A stretch of 61,155 nucleotides of DNA from Cylindrodendrum hubeiense. Lineage: Eukaryota; Ascomycota; Sordariomycetes; Hypocreales; Nectriaceae. The notes beneath the pieces were generated by a model. That model searched no databases and was not told where the DNA came from. It saw only the letters and a program-made list of their open reading frames with translations. The DNA is taken from the NCBI GenBank assembly GCA_014621425.1, contig JAANBB010000238.1:1-61155 (forward strand). The letters run 5' to 3'. The translations under genes were made by a program, and so were the position numbers. Shown here one piece after another: positions 1 to 13,067 of the stretch. Numbering within the stretch: position 1 is the stretch's first letter; the number at the start of each line of letters is the position of its first letter.

Positions 1-3000
1 GATGCGATGTAGCGGGGGGAGATTGGCGCCAGCTGGGTTTCTGTTTGTCGTCCGAGATGGAGATTTAGTAGAGTGATGGCCAACGGTGGTGAAAAGGAAA
101 GGAGAAGGAGAGAGAAGGGGAGCGAAGAGGCCGGACGGGGAAGAGGGTGGTACACGGCGGATGTGATGACTGATGAATGAATTGGACGGAGAGTGATGGG
201 CTCTCTCACACACTCTGTGTCTGGCAACCTTTGCTTTGGCGACCCTTTGCTCTGATGGGCGGCGCACTCTCGCACTTCACTCTCACACTCACCACAGACA
301 TGGACGGCCGACATTATGAGGTGGCGTCCTGTGAGGAGCAGGAGGCAGGGCGGGAAGGAGGGAGGGTGGGTACCCTCGCATCGCGCAGGAGTGGAGTGGC
401 CGAGCGGCAGGGTGTGTGCGGAGAGATGGGAAACGTGGGTTGTGAGCGCAGCAGCAGGGACAAATAATGTGACAATGCGACCACGATGCAACGATGCAAG
501 ATGCGATAGTGCCACCCCCTCTCTCCTTCTTTGGCCCCCAAAAGAATAGGCCAGAAGGACGCTGTGGCCAATGGACCCCACTCCTCCTCCGCGACGGGTT
601 CCTTCCTTCTGTGTGTGAGCCCCCCATCCCCTTTCCCCTTGCACCAGGTGCTGCCCCCCAGCGCTGGCTGGACCGCAGCGCAGGAAGGGACACAGGCTGA
701 CGCTGGGCCTGGGCTGCCTGCAGGCGGCTGCACTCTCTGTAGGCTACTGCAGTTCCCAGTAGTTGCGCAGCGCCCGGTTCCCAGTTTCCCTCCGGTTCAC
801 GGGCAGGTAATCAGCCACAAACATCAATGGCAAGGGCGAAAAAGGGGGCCGGGTGCATTGGGGTTCTGGCTTGTGAATTGTTCATCCCGAGATCTGCTTG
901 ACCGACGGTGCAAGCGCGCAATGCGCTGAAGAAGCTCGTTCTGGTGGCATGGCACGGCATGGCATGTACCCGTCACTGTAAAGGCGACATCGGGGCGCAT
1001 TTTGGAATCAAAATCGGCCTGCTACACCGACGCCTCCCCTCCCCGTCGGTCGAGCCAGTCAGGTGTGAATTGCACCCTCCAGACGCCCAAGATCCATGGT
1101 CACCAGGGGACAGCCCATCAGCCACGGGGCGTGTGATTCGCGATGCGTCGGCGCGCCCCCAGGCCCCCAGGCTGACCCCCCAAAAATATCCATCAAAGTG
1201 TGGCTGCTGCTGCTTCCTTTGTCGTCCTCTAGTAGGTTGCCTTGTCTTCGGTGGGCAGTCCGTCGTGCGACAACCCCCTCCTCTGTCCGTGTCGCTCACT
1301 CGGTCTCTCGTGTCTCTCGTGTCTCTCGCGTTTCCCGTCCATCTCTCCCCAACCAATTGTGCGCCAATTGCTGAGCCAAGCTGGGGCTTCAGCTGGGCTG
1401 TCTCCCCTCCATGTCTCGCATTGCATTTCGCGCTGAAGAGATGACGCTGCTTTCGTCTGGGGCTGTTCAATCACTCCGGAGTGTCTCTGATTGTGCTGTG
1501 CATGTGAAAGTCCATGTCTGTGTTGTTGTGTGAGTGGGTATGGGGTGGAGCACAATGACGAAGCGAAAGGGCTCGAAGAGAGCGAGGGGGTCTGAAATGG
1601 CGGAGAAGAGTGCAGCAATGCAAAGTCGGCCAGACACAGATGGGGCAGAATGCAGAGGGCCAGGACATACAAGTCCTAGGACATGCATTCGCCATAGTCC
1701 AGGAAGCGCCAGACAGAGCACAGCGACGCCCGGCCATGAACCATGCCAGGGCAATTGATGCGCATTAGTGGCCGATGGAAACACCGACTAAGATGAGGCA
1801 CTGCATGCTCACCTTGCCTACCTCGTCAGAACACACAGCAAGGGATGGGGGTCGGTCGTGATATTGGCCCATTGACCAGCAGGATCCTGCGGGGAGAGGT
1901 TGTGGAAGCGGTTGATGGGAAGAGAGCAGCCAGCCAAGTTGCCCAATTCCTCGCCGAGGCTACGGCCAGTCTAAACTGTACGCGCGCGTCGCGTGCCAGC
2001 CGTGGTACACTTCGACATCCAGCCCTCCAGCCAGCCATGACCAGCATCCAGCCATCCATCTCGCTCAGCGACGCTCGTGGCTTGGTCAGGACGGGCAGCG
2101 TCCACGAGGCCCGGCGCCAAAAAGTCTCCCAGAGGGTGGTGACTGATCGCCCTCTAGTCGTCTAGTCGTCTTGCCTGCCATCCACCACCCATCTAGCCAT
2201 CCAGCCATCCATCCATCCATCCCATCACGTCCCATCCCAATCCGCTGTCAAGTTGCTGGCGGCAGATGCGCGTCGTGCCCTGTCTACCAGCATAACACCA
2301 AGACACATGCCCATGTCCATCTAGAATAGGGTCGCACTGATAACTACCCGTCTGTCAATCATGGTCAGTCGGGCCACGCCACGAGGGGACCACGGCCCAC
2401 CACCATCAACAAACCTGACCCAGGGCCAAGCATCTCAGCCCTCTGCAGACTATCCGTATCTATCCGTCTATCAGTCTGTCCGTCCCTCTCCTGCGCACTT
2501 GCACTTATCATTGCCATCGCCTCCGGCTGCTTCGCCATCCGGACGTCTCTACCCCTCCCGTTTCTTTTTTAGGACAAACATGGTTTCGCCCAGGAGAAAA
2601 TACCGAAAATACCGAAATGGGGGCGCATCGGAGGGGTGTGGTTGGTTCATGGGGGCGTGCAGCTCTTTGCTTGTGACGGTTGTGTCTTGAACTACGAACC
2701 TAGCCGCTCCTCTTTTCGGTGCCCGACGCCCAATGGTTTGGAGATGCTGGGCGCCAACCGCACTTGCTCGCTCGCTGGTTGTGCGCATTGTGCGTACGCA
2801 CTATGTATGTCTGTGTCTACTCTCTTCTGTCTTGCACTCTCAACAAGAACAAGCATCATAGTATACGCCCCCTCATCTCATCTCATCTCGTCCGCTGTCC
2901 TGGTCGTCTTCCCGCCTCACCCTGCCTCGTCTCGCGCCGCCCTGGTTGCTTGCCATTCAACGCCCTCCGTCAAGGGTCAACGGGACCTAGTTAGCGCGTT

Positions 3001-6000
3001 CTGGTTCAACGTTAGGCACGTATTAGGTTTGCTGACGGAGCATTTCGAAGGCACTCATTCATCCATAATCGCCCGTCATCCACTAACACGGTGTCCAACC
3101 AGTCTGTCCCAGCCAAGTGCGCATATCCCACAGTGTGCCCGAGCAAGGTACCTCGAGCGTAATGATTCCCCAGCAGGGAGATGGACTCCTCCTGGGCTGG
3201 TTTCCCTGGGCTTGGTTATGCTGTAGCTTGTGCCGCCCGCCCGCTTGGCGCGCTGCAGCTCGTCAATCGGGCCCGCTTCCAGACCCTTTGTTTTGGGGGG
3301 GCCTTCCTTCGCACTCCGCCCGCCAGTGTCAAATGCCAATGCCAATGTTAATGCCCACCACGCCAACGCCGACGACTTCATCCGTAGACAACTTCTTTGT
3401 TGGAACACTGGCGCTGGCGCTGGCGCTGCTGCTGGCGCAAACGTGGGAGCAGCAGAGCTCGTCAATTGACAGGCCTCTTTGTGCTACTGGTTCCGCAACC
3501 TGCGTCTTGCCGCAAGTGCCGTCCCCGCACGCCGCGCTGGACGACGCAATCCATTGGAACCTGTTCGTTCGTCCCGTCCCATGTCTCCCTCCCGCCTCCG
3601 TTTCCGCCTCCGTCTCCGTCACCCCCGTCGTCACCATCTCATCTCCCACCCGCCTTCCAACGGGCCCTTCGCGTGACTGGCTGGTGGAGGGGAGGTGGCA
3701 GGCCTCCCTTCAGCATGAGCACAGCGAACAGTCTAGGCTCATCACATCATATCAGGTCAGGCATGGCATGTACTGTAGTCCGTATTCCGTATCTGGTCCG
3801 TACCAGGGTACCACCGCTGTCAATTCCAAATTGCCCTTTCTCGCTTGTACTATGGACTTCCTGGGCTTACCGAGCTCTGCTCGCCTACCCTGTCTGCCCT
3901 GCTCTACCTGCCCTGCTCTGCCTGCCCTACTCGCCTGCCCTAGGTAGGTACTTTGGATTCTTCCTGACCATCCTCCCGCCCTCGCTCCCCACGCACCGAC
4001 GATGTGAGTCACAGGATATGGAGAAACAGGCTGCGGTCCGCCTCAGATGCACACTAGAGGCCGAAACAAGGCCTGGCGCCAAGCCCTCTTCGGATTAGTG
4101 GATATTCATGAGTGGGTCTTTTGAGGCCCATTGGACCCTTTGGGGCCATCTGGAGCCATTTGGGCCACGCAGGGGCCAGCGTGCGCCGGACGGGGGGTGC
4201 GCGGGCGTGGGCTATCGATAAGAGACTGCCAACTCCACATCGCACAGCCCAAGCCAAGCGGGGATGCCTACATCTGATGGGATGGCTTTTTATTGCCTAT
4301 TTGCCAATTGCCAACGTCATCGCCCTTAACCGGGCCATGCCATGAGCCGACATAGTAGGGCCTCGGATTCGGAGGGCGTGGGCTTAGGCTTCATGCGCAA
4401 CGCAAACCAAGGAAGAAAGGGGATACGGAAAAGATAATGCAATCAACTGCAAGACACTGCCATATCGATTCGCTGTTCAATGGGTCTTTGAATCCCTCCT
4501 AGCATCCCATCGCATCCTGTCGCATCCTGTCGCAATGGAGAACTGGGGCGCTGGGGCGCTGGGGCTCCCCCTCGCAATTGGATGTCCGGCGGCGCAAACT
4601 TGGCCCGTGGCAATATGTACCAGCCGTGGCCTTTTGCCTTCCAACGCACCATACTACGAATGGAAATGTACTTCGTAACGCCTCCTCATCGGAGTTGGAC
4701 GGGGTTATGCTTCCCCTCATTTCCAAGTCCGAGGGAGCGGACAGGTCCGAGTGAGCCGGCGCGCGCGCGGCGCAAGCGAAGCAAGCAAACAAATCAACAA
4801 GACGGGCCGTAATAATAGGGGAGGGGGAGGCCGTGACAGTGATCACATCAGCAAGGAATTATCCTACTGGGGCGACGGATTGGAATGATGAGCCATCCGA
4901 GCCGAGAAGCCAGCCGAAGCCCTTTCAATGCAGCCAGCAAGGGGGAAACCTGGTCTGGATCGCATCCCCGCCATCCACCAGTGCAGCACACACAACACAT
5001 TTGCGTAGCCATGCAACAATCGCCCGTGCTGTTCAATGTGCAGGGGCGAGACGGGGGACAACGCAGCCCAAAGGAGCCCACCGTCCCGATATTTCCCCAT
5101 TCCAAACCCGGATTTCTACCTCCTGGTAAGACGCTGCTTCCTGTCGGTGTCGGTGTTGTTGTTGCTCCAGGTCTTTGGGGCGAACTGGGGCGAGTTCAGC
5201 AGCACCTCGTTCTGCCTGCTGCAGTACTCTTCCTCGCACACCCCTCCCACGATTCCATCCCACGTCGCATAGTCAGTCTTTTCTGTTTGGTGGTGAGCAG
5301 TAGAGGACCACATGACCCCCCTTTTTCGTCACCCAAGGCTTCTCTCTCGTGGCAGGCAGGCGTTATCTGTATGGTAGTAAGACGTGATATCGCTGTCTCC
5401 CTACGGTTCACATGTGCAGAGAGCGCTGCCAAGGCAGGAAACCTTCCACCCTCCACACTGCTGGGAGGGTTGGTCCACGGCCTAGGGTGCCGGGCTCCCA
5501 ATCTTTCCCCTTCCCTTGTGAAACGGCCCGCTCGCGCGCACCCTCCATCAAGTTCAAATCGGTGAGGGTGGTGGCTGATTGCTGGTAGGCAACCCAATGG
5601 CGCCGGAAGGGTAACACACACAAAGCATGACGGGGACGGGTGACGCTAGCACCTGTCACTTGACCGCCTCGGTCTGAGACAATGGGGTCTGAGCCTCTCT
5701 CTAGTATAGAGCCTGAGTTTGAGTCTGAGTCTGTCGGAGTGAGTGCCGTGTTAGCGCGAGTTGCTATCGGGAAGAATTGGAAAGAATGGGCATGTGAGTT
5801 CGCGGGAGGTTACGTCGATGGACCGCGCCATCTCGTCACGTTCCCTCCGGTTGCCTCCTACTTACAATTGATAACTGAAAGTGCCTAGGGCGTCTAGGAC
5901 TCTTTGGGTGAAGCACGCCAGGCATTTCTCACAACGACCCCCCACAATCGAGGCAACGAACGGGAGTCGTGCACCCGCATAGGTCCAATGGGTCTAGACA

Positions 6001-6751
6001 CAGGCGCTGTGGACGGCGGGCAATGTAGGGTATGCCATGCGCTACGGAAGACGTCATGTCGCCATGCCTTGCTTAGCTTGCACTTGCGCTTGCTGCGCTC
6101 CGGCGTAGCCATTTCCATTGGTATCGGTATTGATATCGGCGTTGGGTGTTAGCATTGGCGTTGGAGGTTGGCTGGCGCTTGGATTGTTGATGAGAACCCC
6201 GCCATGACGGTTTCCATACCCCACCCCCATCATTTCGTGCACTTGTAATCTGTAAATGCTGTGTGGTTGTCTCTGAACTGGTGCAGTATCAACAGATCCG
6301 TGTTCCCGTTGCTTATCGGTCTGGTGACTGTAGTTGTCCCATGTGCAATTGTCTCTGCCTTGTCTTTGATGACTTGCATTGGAATGCGAGCTGCTAGATG
6401 GGGATGGGTCCTCTGCAACCTGTAGTCGTCTTCCTCCTTATCGCTTATCACCCCTCCTTCCCTTCCAAGCATCTCATGCATCTCATCCCCCTCGGTCTTA
6501 CCTGCTTCTACCATTGCTGTTACTACTGTTGCTGCGCCTGCCTCTCCTGGTGAATAGCCTTCTCTTCAATTCCCAACATCTAACACCATTTGAAGAAGGA
6601 GGTTGTTCATCTGTACTTCTGTCTCTGTGACTCTTGTTCGTCGCCGATTATTACTCCCCCTCAATGCGGCAACCAACCATTTATTTCAAACTATTGATGC
6701 ACCAGCCAGCATCGGACATCTATGGCCGGACATCCATCACCGACCAGGCAA

Positions 6752-6808
6752 GCGCCTGCGCCTGCGCCTGCGCCTGCGCCAACACCAGCACCAGCACCAG
6801 CACCAGCA
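6752..6808. repeat. Adjacent hexanucleotide microsatellites (gcgcct)n and (accagc)n
   Basis: About five copies of a gcgcct-type hexamer run directly into about four copies of accagc. The region is otherwise noncoding, so the tract is read as a microsatellite and not as a dipeptide-coding repeat. Confidence 0.7.
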
Positions 6809-8056
6809 GAACAAGGGCTGCGCCGTCGACAACTCCCCCAACCCTCTCATTGATGAAGATGGAGCCAAAGATCCGGTCCTCGGCGTGCTTTCCGCCCAGT
6901 GGTGCGATTCACCCCGCTGCTCCGGCTACATTCGGGCCGCGGCCACGGATCTCCCACGTCCAAAGTGCTGCAGTTACAAAAGCATTACAAAGGTGCAACC
7001 GAGTAATGCGGATCAAGCCCCGACCTTGTCCGTGTCCACGATACTTGCTGGCCTCTACACGAGAAAGTCCTCGTTGAAAATCTGCCCATTTGGCAAACCA
7101 CAATGATGCCGCTTATAACAAGGTCACGGTGGTGGTGATAGTCTCACTCCCCTCCCGCAGGCGCCATGCTGCTCCACTGTCCGGAGCCACCTCGATCAAC
7201 GGACGGCCCCACCGCCCGAGCCTAAAGCTGGAGCCCTGCTGGGACCTGCTGGGACCTGCGAGAGAGTCGTGGCTACGGCACCGGGGCGGGGATCGAGGGG
7301 TTGAGGGGTCCAGACTGTCGCGAACAGCAGCACAACAAGCAGCAGTATGCTGCATTCCACTGTCAATGGATCCCAATGGCACCAGGACATACCAAGAGAC
7401 GGTGAGTGAGTCGTTCCAAATGCAAAAGAGTTGCAGCCCAGGCCAGGCGGTCAAGCGCAGCAGTGCAGCACCACACATGGCGCGTCTCCAACGGCGCACC
7501 CCCAGCGTAAAGTGCCGTGAATTGGCGGCGCTTTGCGTCAATCAATTCAACCCGCCTGCAATTCTGACGTAGCCAGAACTCTTCCTCGGCGCGTGTCGCC
7601 TTCTGCTTGGGCCCCATTTCTCGCCCCGCCGAACCACCACGGCCGTCCATCCACGATTCTTTTACGTCTAGGTTGGCGACTCTCTGGGCGCAGGGCCTGG
7701 CCCTCCTTTTTCCCTTCGTCTTCCCCTGGGTGGCTGGCTGGCTGGCGGGCTGTCGGGCTGGCTGGCGTGATGCGCTGTCAGTACGACAGCCGAGCATCAT
7801 GCCGTGGATCCAGCTGCATGAGTTGCAATCTCGCGGGTCCGGCATGCCACCCCTCTGCCACTTTCCAGCCTCTCCCGTCTGCCCCCGCGACAGTCGATCA
7901 TGTAACTGTCGAGGCCTGACTCAACGGGATCGTTTCAGATACCCATCGTCCGAGTCCGGCTCTTGTTGCAGAAATTCGGGCATTACGGTGGGGACACTAT
8001 GGACACGGCACTTTACGAAGTACTTTGCAGCATTGCGTAGCACCGGCAGTGGCATT

Positions 8057-8111
8057 GGCATTGCATTGGCATTGCATTGGCATTGCATTGGCATTGCATT
8101 GGCATTGCATT
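8057..8111. repeat. 11-bp tandem repeat, five perfect copies
   Basis: The unit ggcattgcatt is repeated five times without change, preceded by a partial copy. The period is close to one helical turn. No gene covers it. Confidence 0.9.
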
Positions 8112-9104
8112 GGCCTCATTTCTTCTTCTAGGTAGTTGTAATTCTATCAGCCGGGCGTTTCCCAGATGCTACCAGGTTCAGCCTCGGCGCTATTGCCCTT
8201 CGACTTGGGCAGGCTGGTTGAGGTCGAGATACATTCCCCAGCAATGTGCAAGGGGTGTGTGCGCAACGCTGGTTGCTCTGCTCCCATCCCCTGGCGGTTG
8301 GCCTCACTTTTTGCTGTCTACACTTTGGCCCGTCAGCTTGCCAGAATTGACTTTGTCACATTTCTGGTTGGGCGCCCAACTAAGTATTGACGGGAGCCCC
8401 CTGTTTATTTGCTTCAGCCGGTTGTCATACACAGTACCAGACCAGTCATCTAAGGCGGACGCTGTTGCAGAAAATGCCACCAGTCTCGCGTGCGCCACCA
8501 GGTTCTGGCTTCCTTTTGATCGTCGCCTAGCGCAGGGATGCACCCTCACACCGAGACCGTAAGAACCCAGATTTTGCCATGGCCTGGTCCGTGTTGACGT
8601 CGTCTTCGTCACATCTGAAGTCGGCGGGTTGTTGGGCAACAGCGCCGTAATGGTCTCAGGCGTCCAGCGTCAAGCCATCATTTGCCAATGGATTTGGGTG
8701 CCTAGCCACCAGAACCAGGCTCCTGGATGCCACCAGACGTAGTGCGCCACCACTTCGCGTTGTATTGTACAGATACGCCCAGCTCGCGCTCCGACTGCGT
8801 TGCGTATGGTACGAGCGTTGTTGTTGCCTGTATTCATATGGGGGTTGATGTTGTTTATCTGTACAAGCCGTCATGTCAATGCGGTCCTCGAAAAGCACTG
8901 CACTTTCGGAGGCTCGATCGGAGGAAGCACGGCACACCACGTAGCCCGATCTGGGGAGTCATGCTTCGCCATGGTGGTCGAGGCTGGCGTCTCACGCTTT
9001 GATCATCAACCAGCATTGCGTGGCGATGGGGGGGGCACTTGGGGGGCCATTGCCAGGATCCAGCGCAATATTGATGCTCCAATGTGATGCGTCCATGGTG
9101 TCCA

Positions 9105-10970
9105 TCATGTAAAGTCGTAGACCATCAGGCTCTCGCGGCCATCGCGCGCCTCCTTGAGCACAATTACCATCTCGTCATCGAAGCCAACCCAGTTCCTGCG
9201 GTCCTCCCACTCGGCAAGCTCCAGCCCCAACGTTTGTGCCTTGTTGTCGTGCTCACTATTGCTGCCAGTGCCACTTATGCCGCCGTCGTCCACGTCCGCG
9301 TCATCAGCTGGTTGCCTGGGCCGAACTTCGATGCTGCTGCCTCCCACGCGACCCTCGAGCTCCCACACACGAATCTCATCCCCGCGTGTGCTGATGCTCA
9401 CAGCCTTGCCTCGCGGCGTGATCTCCGCGTCTGATATGCCTGACGTGTGGCCCCAAAGGCGTATCCCAGGGGACAGGCTCAGCGAGGTGGCCGTCGACGT
9501 GCACAGGTGTAGCACGAGCGTGTTGTCCGGTAGCGTGGCAAGCAGGTACGGGTGGCTGTAGCAGAGCGTCGTGAGGCCAGGCTGTGAGTCATCAGCTGGT
9601 GGCGGGCGTGGGCGTGAACTGCGTGATGGGCTGGGGGAGTGCGGGGGAGGAGTCGTGTTGCGGCTGTTGACCCCGGTCCCTATGGGGAGGGTATAGGCGA
9701 GGCGAGAAGAGAGGCTGTCGGTGCCTGAAGCCGAGGGCTTGATGTGGATGTCCTGGACGCCGATGCACCAGCCGTTGGGGGTTAGGAAAGTGTAGGCAAT
9801 GGAGGCGCTGACGGAGGCGGCCATGCGGCGGATCGAGAGGGCGATAGGCTGGTGCGTAGTATGCGATGTCAGAGAGGTGAGTAGGTAGGGAGGCGGAAGT
9901 CCGAGTTGTGTTTCGTCCACCTCTTGAACTTTCGTCTTTCCAATCTCGTCGTGGGCACTCTCCTGGCATCGCTCATCGGTATTCTCCATCCCGTCGTCAG
10001 GGGACTGCATAGATGGTCGGTTGAAGGTGTATAGAGAGATGAGGCCAGCACTGGTCGCCGTCAGCACATGGGGATGGCCGTATGCCACAGAAACAATCTC
10101 CCCATTGTAGCTCTTCTCGTGCCGATATCTCTTCGTAAGTTGCCCCTGCTTCGCGTCGAGCCTCCAGATCCCGAACCCTCCGTCCGCGAACCCGACCACG
10201 ACGTCCACCAGATCGCCCGATTGTCCTTGTTCATCCACCGCCAGAGATGTCGGCGCATTTCCATCGTTGGGGTCATCTTTTTGTAAGTCTGCTTGCGCGA
10301 TCGGCAGTCGTGTTCGTAGATCCCACGCCCGCAGCCTAGATGCCGAATCCACGGTCACGGCGATGCCCTCCACCACCTTAACAAGAGTCTTGTTCTGCCC
10401 TTCCACGCCTTCCGAAGCATCTCTTACGCTAACCTCTTCGACGGCGCATTTTCCGCGCGCCCAGTTATGCCGTAGCTTGTACTGCCTCTTCCAGTCAATG
10501 CTTCCACCGCGCTCGGCTGGTATCTTATCCTGTACATCAACCAGCCCTCCCCTACGCCCCCAGCCGCCATCCGCCCGTACGGCTCTGCGGGTAGAGTATT
10601 GAAGCTTCGGTCCGCGGTTTGAAGGTGATCCGGAACTGGCACCGGCGCCAACGCGGAAGCCGGGGATGCGCAACGCCCGCGGAAGGACGAAGCGTGTATA
10701 GTAGTGTGCGCGCCAGAGCTGAGAGTCGGCAGCGAGGCGGCGAAGACGGCGCGAAACTGGAGCGAGGTCGAGGAGGGTAGTATCGCTCAGGAATGACAGG
10801 ATTCGCACGAGGAGTTCGTCAGAGAGGGTGGAGATAATATCGCGGGAGGGAGGACGGGCGGAGATCGTCACCGGCATCGGCGGGGAGAGTCGGGGTCGCT
10901 TCGGTTGGAGTATCTCATGATGGCTGTCCTCGTCTGTGTGGGACACTGAGACCTTCCGTTTAGAAGCCAT
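9105..10970 (-). CDS. F-box protein with WD-like repeats
   Basis: This intronless frame encodes 621 residues. An F-box lies at about residues 46-91 (DELLVRILSFLSDTTLLDLA, then PVSRRLRRLA and SQLWRAHYYTRF). It follows a basic nuclear-localisation-like stretch near residue 24 (KRPRLSP). The rest contains weakly spaced WD-type strands such as RLRAWDLRT and GDEIRVWELEG, which suggests a degenerate beta-propeller for substrate binding. F-box proteins join Skp1 in SCF ubiquitin ligases; the substrate here is unknown. The start is the first in-frame ATG and leaves a typical distance to the F-box. The 5' end faces about 500 bp of AT-richer spacer before the Mcp1-like gene. The F-box call is secure; the propeller is an inference. 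Confidence 0.88.
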   Translation of the reverse strand: MASKRKVSVSHTDEDSHHEILQPKRPRLSPPMPVTISARPPSRDIISTLSDELLVRILSFLSDTTLLDLAPVSRRLRRLAADSQLWRAHYYTRFVLPRALRIPGFRVGAGASSGSPSNRGPKLQYSTRRAVRADGGWGRRGGLVDVQDKIPAERGGSIDWKRQYKLRHNWARGKCAVEEVSVRDASEGVEGQNKTLVKVVEGIAVTVDSASRLRAWDLRTRLPIAQADLQKDDPNDGNAPTSLAVDEQGQSGDLVDVVVGFADGGFGIWRLDAKQGQLTKRYRHEKSYNGEIVSVAYGHPHVLTATSAGLISLYTFNRPSMQSPDDGMENTDERCQESAHDEIGKTKVQEVDETQLGLPPPYLLTSLTSHTTHQPIALSIRRMAASVSASIAYTFLTPNGWCIGVQDIHIKPSASGTDSLSSRLAYTLPIGTGVNSRNTTPPPHSPSPSRSSRPRPPPADDSQPGLTTLCYSHPYLLATLPDNTLVLHLCTSTATSLSLSPGIRLWGHTSGISDAEITPRGKAVSISTRGDEIRVWELEGRVGGSSIEVRPRQPADDADVDDGGISGTGSNSEHDNKAQTLGLELAEWEDRRNWVGFDDEMVIVLKEARDGRESLMVYDFT

Positions 10971-11472
10971 CCTGGAAGTGTCCTGCCAAGCTGCGCAGGA
11001 CTAAGCCTACGTGACAGCCGAGGAACGTGTGTTGGTGGAAAAGTTGGGGATATAAAGGTAGATCGGAAATGTCGGTGGCCATAAGTTGGGGGCCGTCAAT
11101 AACGGTGCGTCATCCCGCCTTACCCTATACCACAAATGATATCGCTCCTTTTTTTAATAGAAAAAGTTGGGTTCAATCTTGAGTGATTCCCATTCCGATG
11201 GCAGTATATTTGCTACCCTGTTAGGGTTGTGACAACTGCTAAATTCTTTGGTAAATGCTTCAACGATTTGTGGTTGCTAGTGATAGCTACTTATCTAAGT
11301 AAACTTGGTTCAAGTCGTCAGCATAACATGTCTATATTTATTTTCCATTGCTTAAAATCTTGGGTATTTCCGTAATACACATGTAAAAGTTTTCCCATGA
11401 TCGACCTGTAAATGAATCCCAACTCCGTCCCACAATGCGATCCGCCTCATATCTTCTCACTCTCGGTCTCGG
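10971..11472. other. Intergenic spacer, F-box promoter and Mcp1-like 3' region
   Basis: About 500 bp that become clearly AT-richer from about 11100 to 11400. I see no gene, no tRNA and no strong repeat in it. Confidence 0.6.
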
Positions 11473-12590
11473 TTATAGCCCGATCGCTTCAAACATATCG
11501 TCGTACACCCTGCCAACCCAACCGTCCGTCAATCCTCCTCTTGCGACAACGGCTAAGCCTCCGACTGCCCACAGCGCCGCAAATGCGACAGCAGTACCAT
11601 GAAGGCCGGCCCACCTTCTCCTCCGGTACTTCTTTCTCTTTTCTACTACCACAGTGCCCGCTCGCTGAACCTCTTTGGTCGACGGCGCAATTCCGAGCCA
11701 CTTTGCTTGACCCCAGATCATGTGGCCGCAGCCAACAGCTAGGAGACCAATGTAGGCGATCTGGGAAATAACGGGGTGTCGGCCGAAACAGTGTGCGACG
11801 TAGGCGAGGCCAATATTGGAGCTATCACCCTCGACTTGGAGGGGTAAAACACGGTTGGCGAAGACATGAGCAGCGTAGAAGACGGTGAATGCGTAGCCCG
11901 ATATCGAGATATAGCTAAATGATGGCCATGACGAAGCTGTTCCTGGCATGGCTCCCCCATATCTCCTCAAGTTCTGGGACCTTCTTAGCAGGCGCAGGGT
12001 GATGCCTGAGCCAACGTGCGCTATCACAGGTAGGGCGACCAGGATGGGCTCTGTAAGTGATGTCTGGTATACCTCGCGGGTCATGAGGAGATAATTCTCG
12101 GAACCGGCGACAGAGCGAGTGATGGCGGGGATGAGGGAGACGTTCGCGAGGTGGAGAGAGGTGAAGAAACCCATGGCATAGCTCGAGAACTTTTGGATTC
12201 GCATCACTGTGTTGGAGAATTGGTTAGTAAAGAAGCTCTTGGATTGGTCGGGCAATTGAAGCTGTCGCAATCGCATCAGGCTTTTGGGGACGAACAGTAG
12301 AATATTGGACCAGGGCCAGTGGCTGTCGTGTTTGTCGACGCAAGACTTGCACTCGCACTCAAACCGGGGGCACCCGTGGAGGGGGCCTTTATCGTGCCCG
12401 CGCTGTCGTCTATGCCGTCGCCTGCATTTTCGTCTCGAGGGTTCGCAAGGCCGATGTCAACGGGTATATCGGCGTCGACAAGAACCAAGGAAGAGTCGAT
12501 GGGTTCTGGATCGAGCTGAAGTAGCGACGTGAAGCTCTCCTGGGAGGCTTGACGATTGGGTGACTTGCTCGCGTCCATGGTGCCGGCCAT
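11473..12590 (-). CDS. Mcp1-like (DUF1691) mitochondrial membrane protein
   Basis: Two exons, 12590-12296 and 12206-11473, give 342 residues. The 89-bp intron has donor GTTCGT, a TTTACTAACC branch box and acceptor ACACAG, and its removal keeps frame (FYL-MRIQKF). The first about 98 residues are Ser/Pro/Ala-rich and disordered. About five hydrophobic segments follow (roughly 107-127, 146-165, 200-225, 255-270, 300-320) with a basic loop (KRKKYRRRRW) before the last. This layout matches the Mcp1 transmembrane family. In yeast Mcp1 sits in the mitochondrial outer membrane and recruits Vps13, supporting lipid homeostasis when ERMES is lost. The start at 12590 is chosen over an upstream non-ATG extension; ATG 12578 has an even better context (ACCATGG) and would remove four residues. 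Family assignment is by pattern, without alignment. Confidence 0.8.
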
Positions 12591-13067
12591 TTGCCTGGGA
12601 GACACTGGGATGATGATGATAGTGAGAAAGTTCACAAAACCACGAGAACGGACGGGCGGGATGGTGGGGATGAAGTGGGATTAGCGCCTCAACGCTCCGG
12701 GGCCCTGGAGAGATAGAGTGAGTGAGCTCTTCGACCGTGGGGATGGCCCCCTAGCAAGGGCCTTAGAGAAATGGAGCGACAGTGACGTTTATCACTGCAA
12801 GGCCCAGCAAGCACCCACTGAAGGCGCCTGGCCCTGGTCAGCAAAGCACGCTGGGACTCGATTGGCTAGCGGACTCGGTCCACGCGAAGACCCCCGGAAA
12901 TGCCCCTCTCTAGCTGGATCTTGCTTAGCCTAGAGCTCTAGGGTAGCCTCATACGTCGTTGAACTGAGGTCGACACAAGTCCGAGCCGAACCTCTCACCT
13001 CCAGCGTCATTCGCGATTTCCGCCGCGTCAACTCCCACAACCATCCACAGCGGCAGCGCACAACAAA
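12591..13067. other. Shared divergent promoter, Mcp1-like gene and C2H2 gene
   Basis: A 477-bp head-to-head spacer. No additional gene is visible. The last 60 bp before the C2H2 start are CA-rich, as is common just upstream of fungal start codons. Confidence 0.55.

Larger units (their letters stand above)
1..9104. other. 9.1-kb stretch without a recognisable gene
   Basis: No reading frame on either strand here resembles a known protein family. The open frames are short, Pro/Ser/Arg-rich and overlap on both strands, as expected of GC-rich noncoding DNA. What is visible is low complexity: three copies of a 9-bp gtctctcgt unit (1303-1329), an ATCC tract (about 2196-2224), gcgcct and accagc 6-mers (about 6752-6808) and an 11-bp tandem repeat (8057-8111). 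The first 150 bases are purine-rich on this strand, so CT-rich on the other, which would suit the upstream region of a leftward gene starting outside the window. It may be a long regulatory region or hold an untranslated RNA; neither can be shown from sequence alone. Confidence 0.55.

Noticed and set aside
3117..3947. 276-residue open frame in the left gene desert
   Set aside because: Low-complexity Leu/Pro/Ser composition with overlapping frames on both strands; no recognisable motif.
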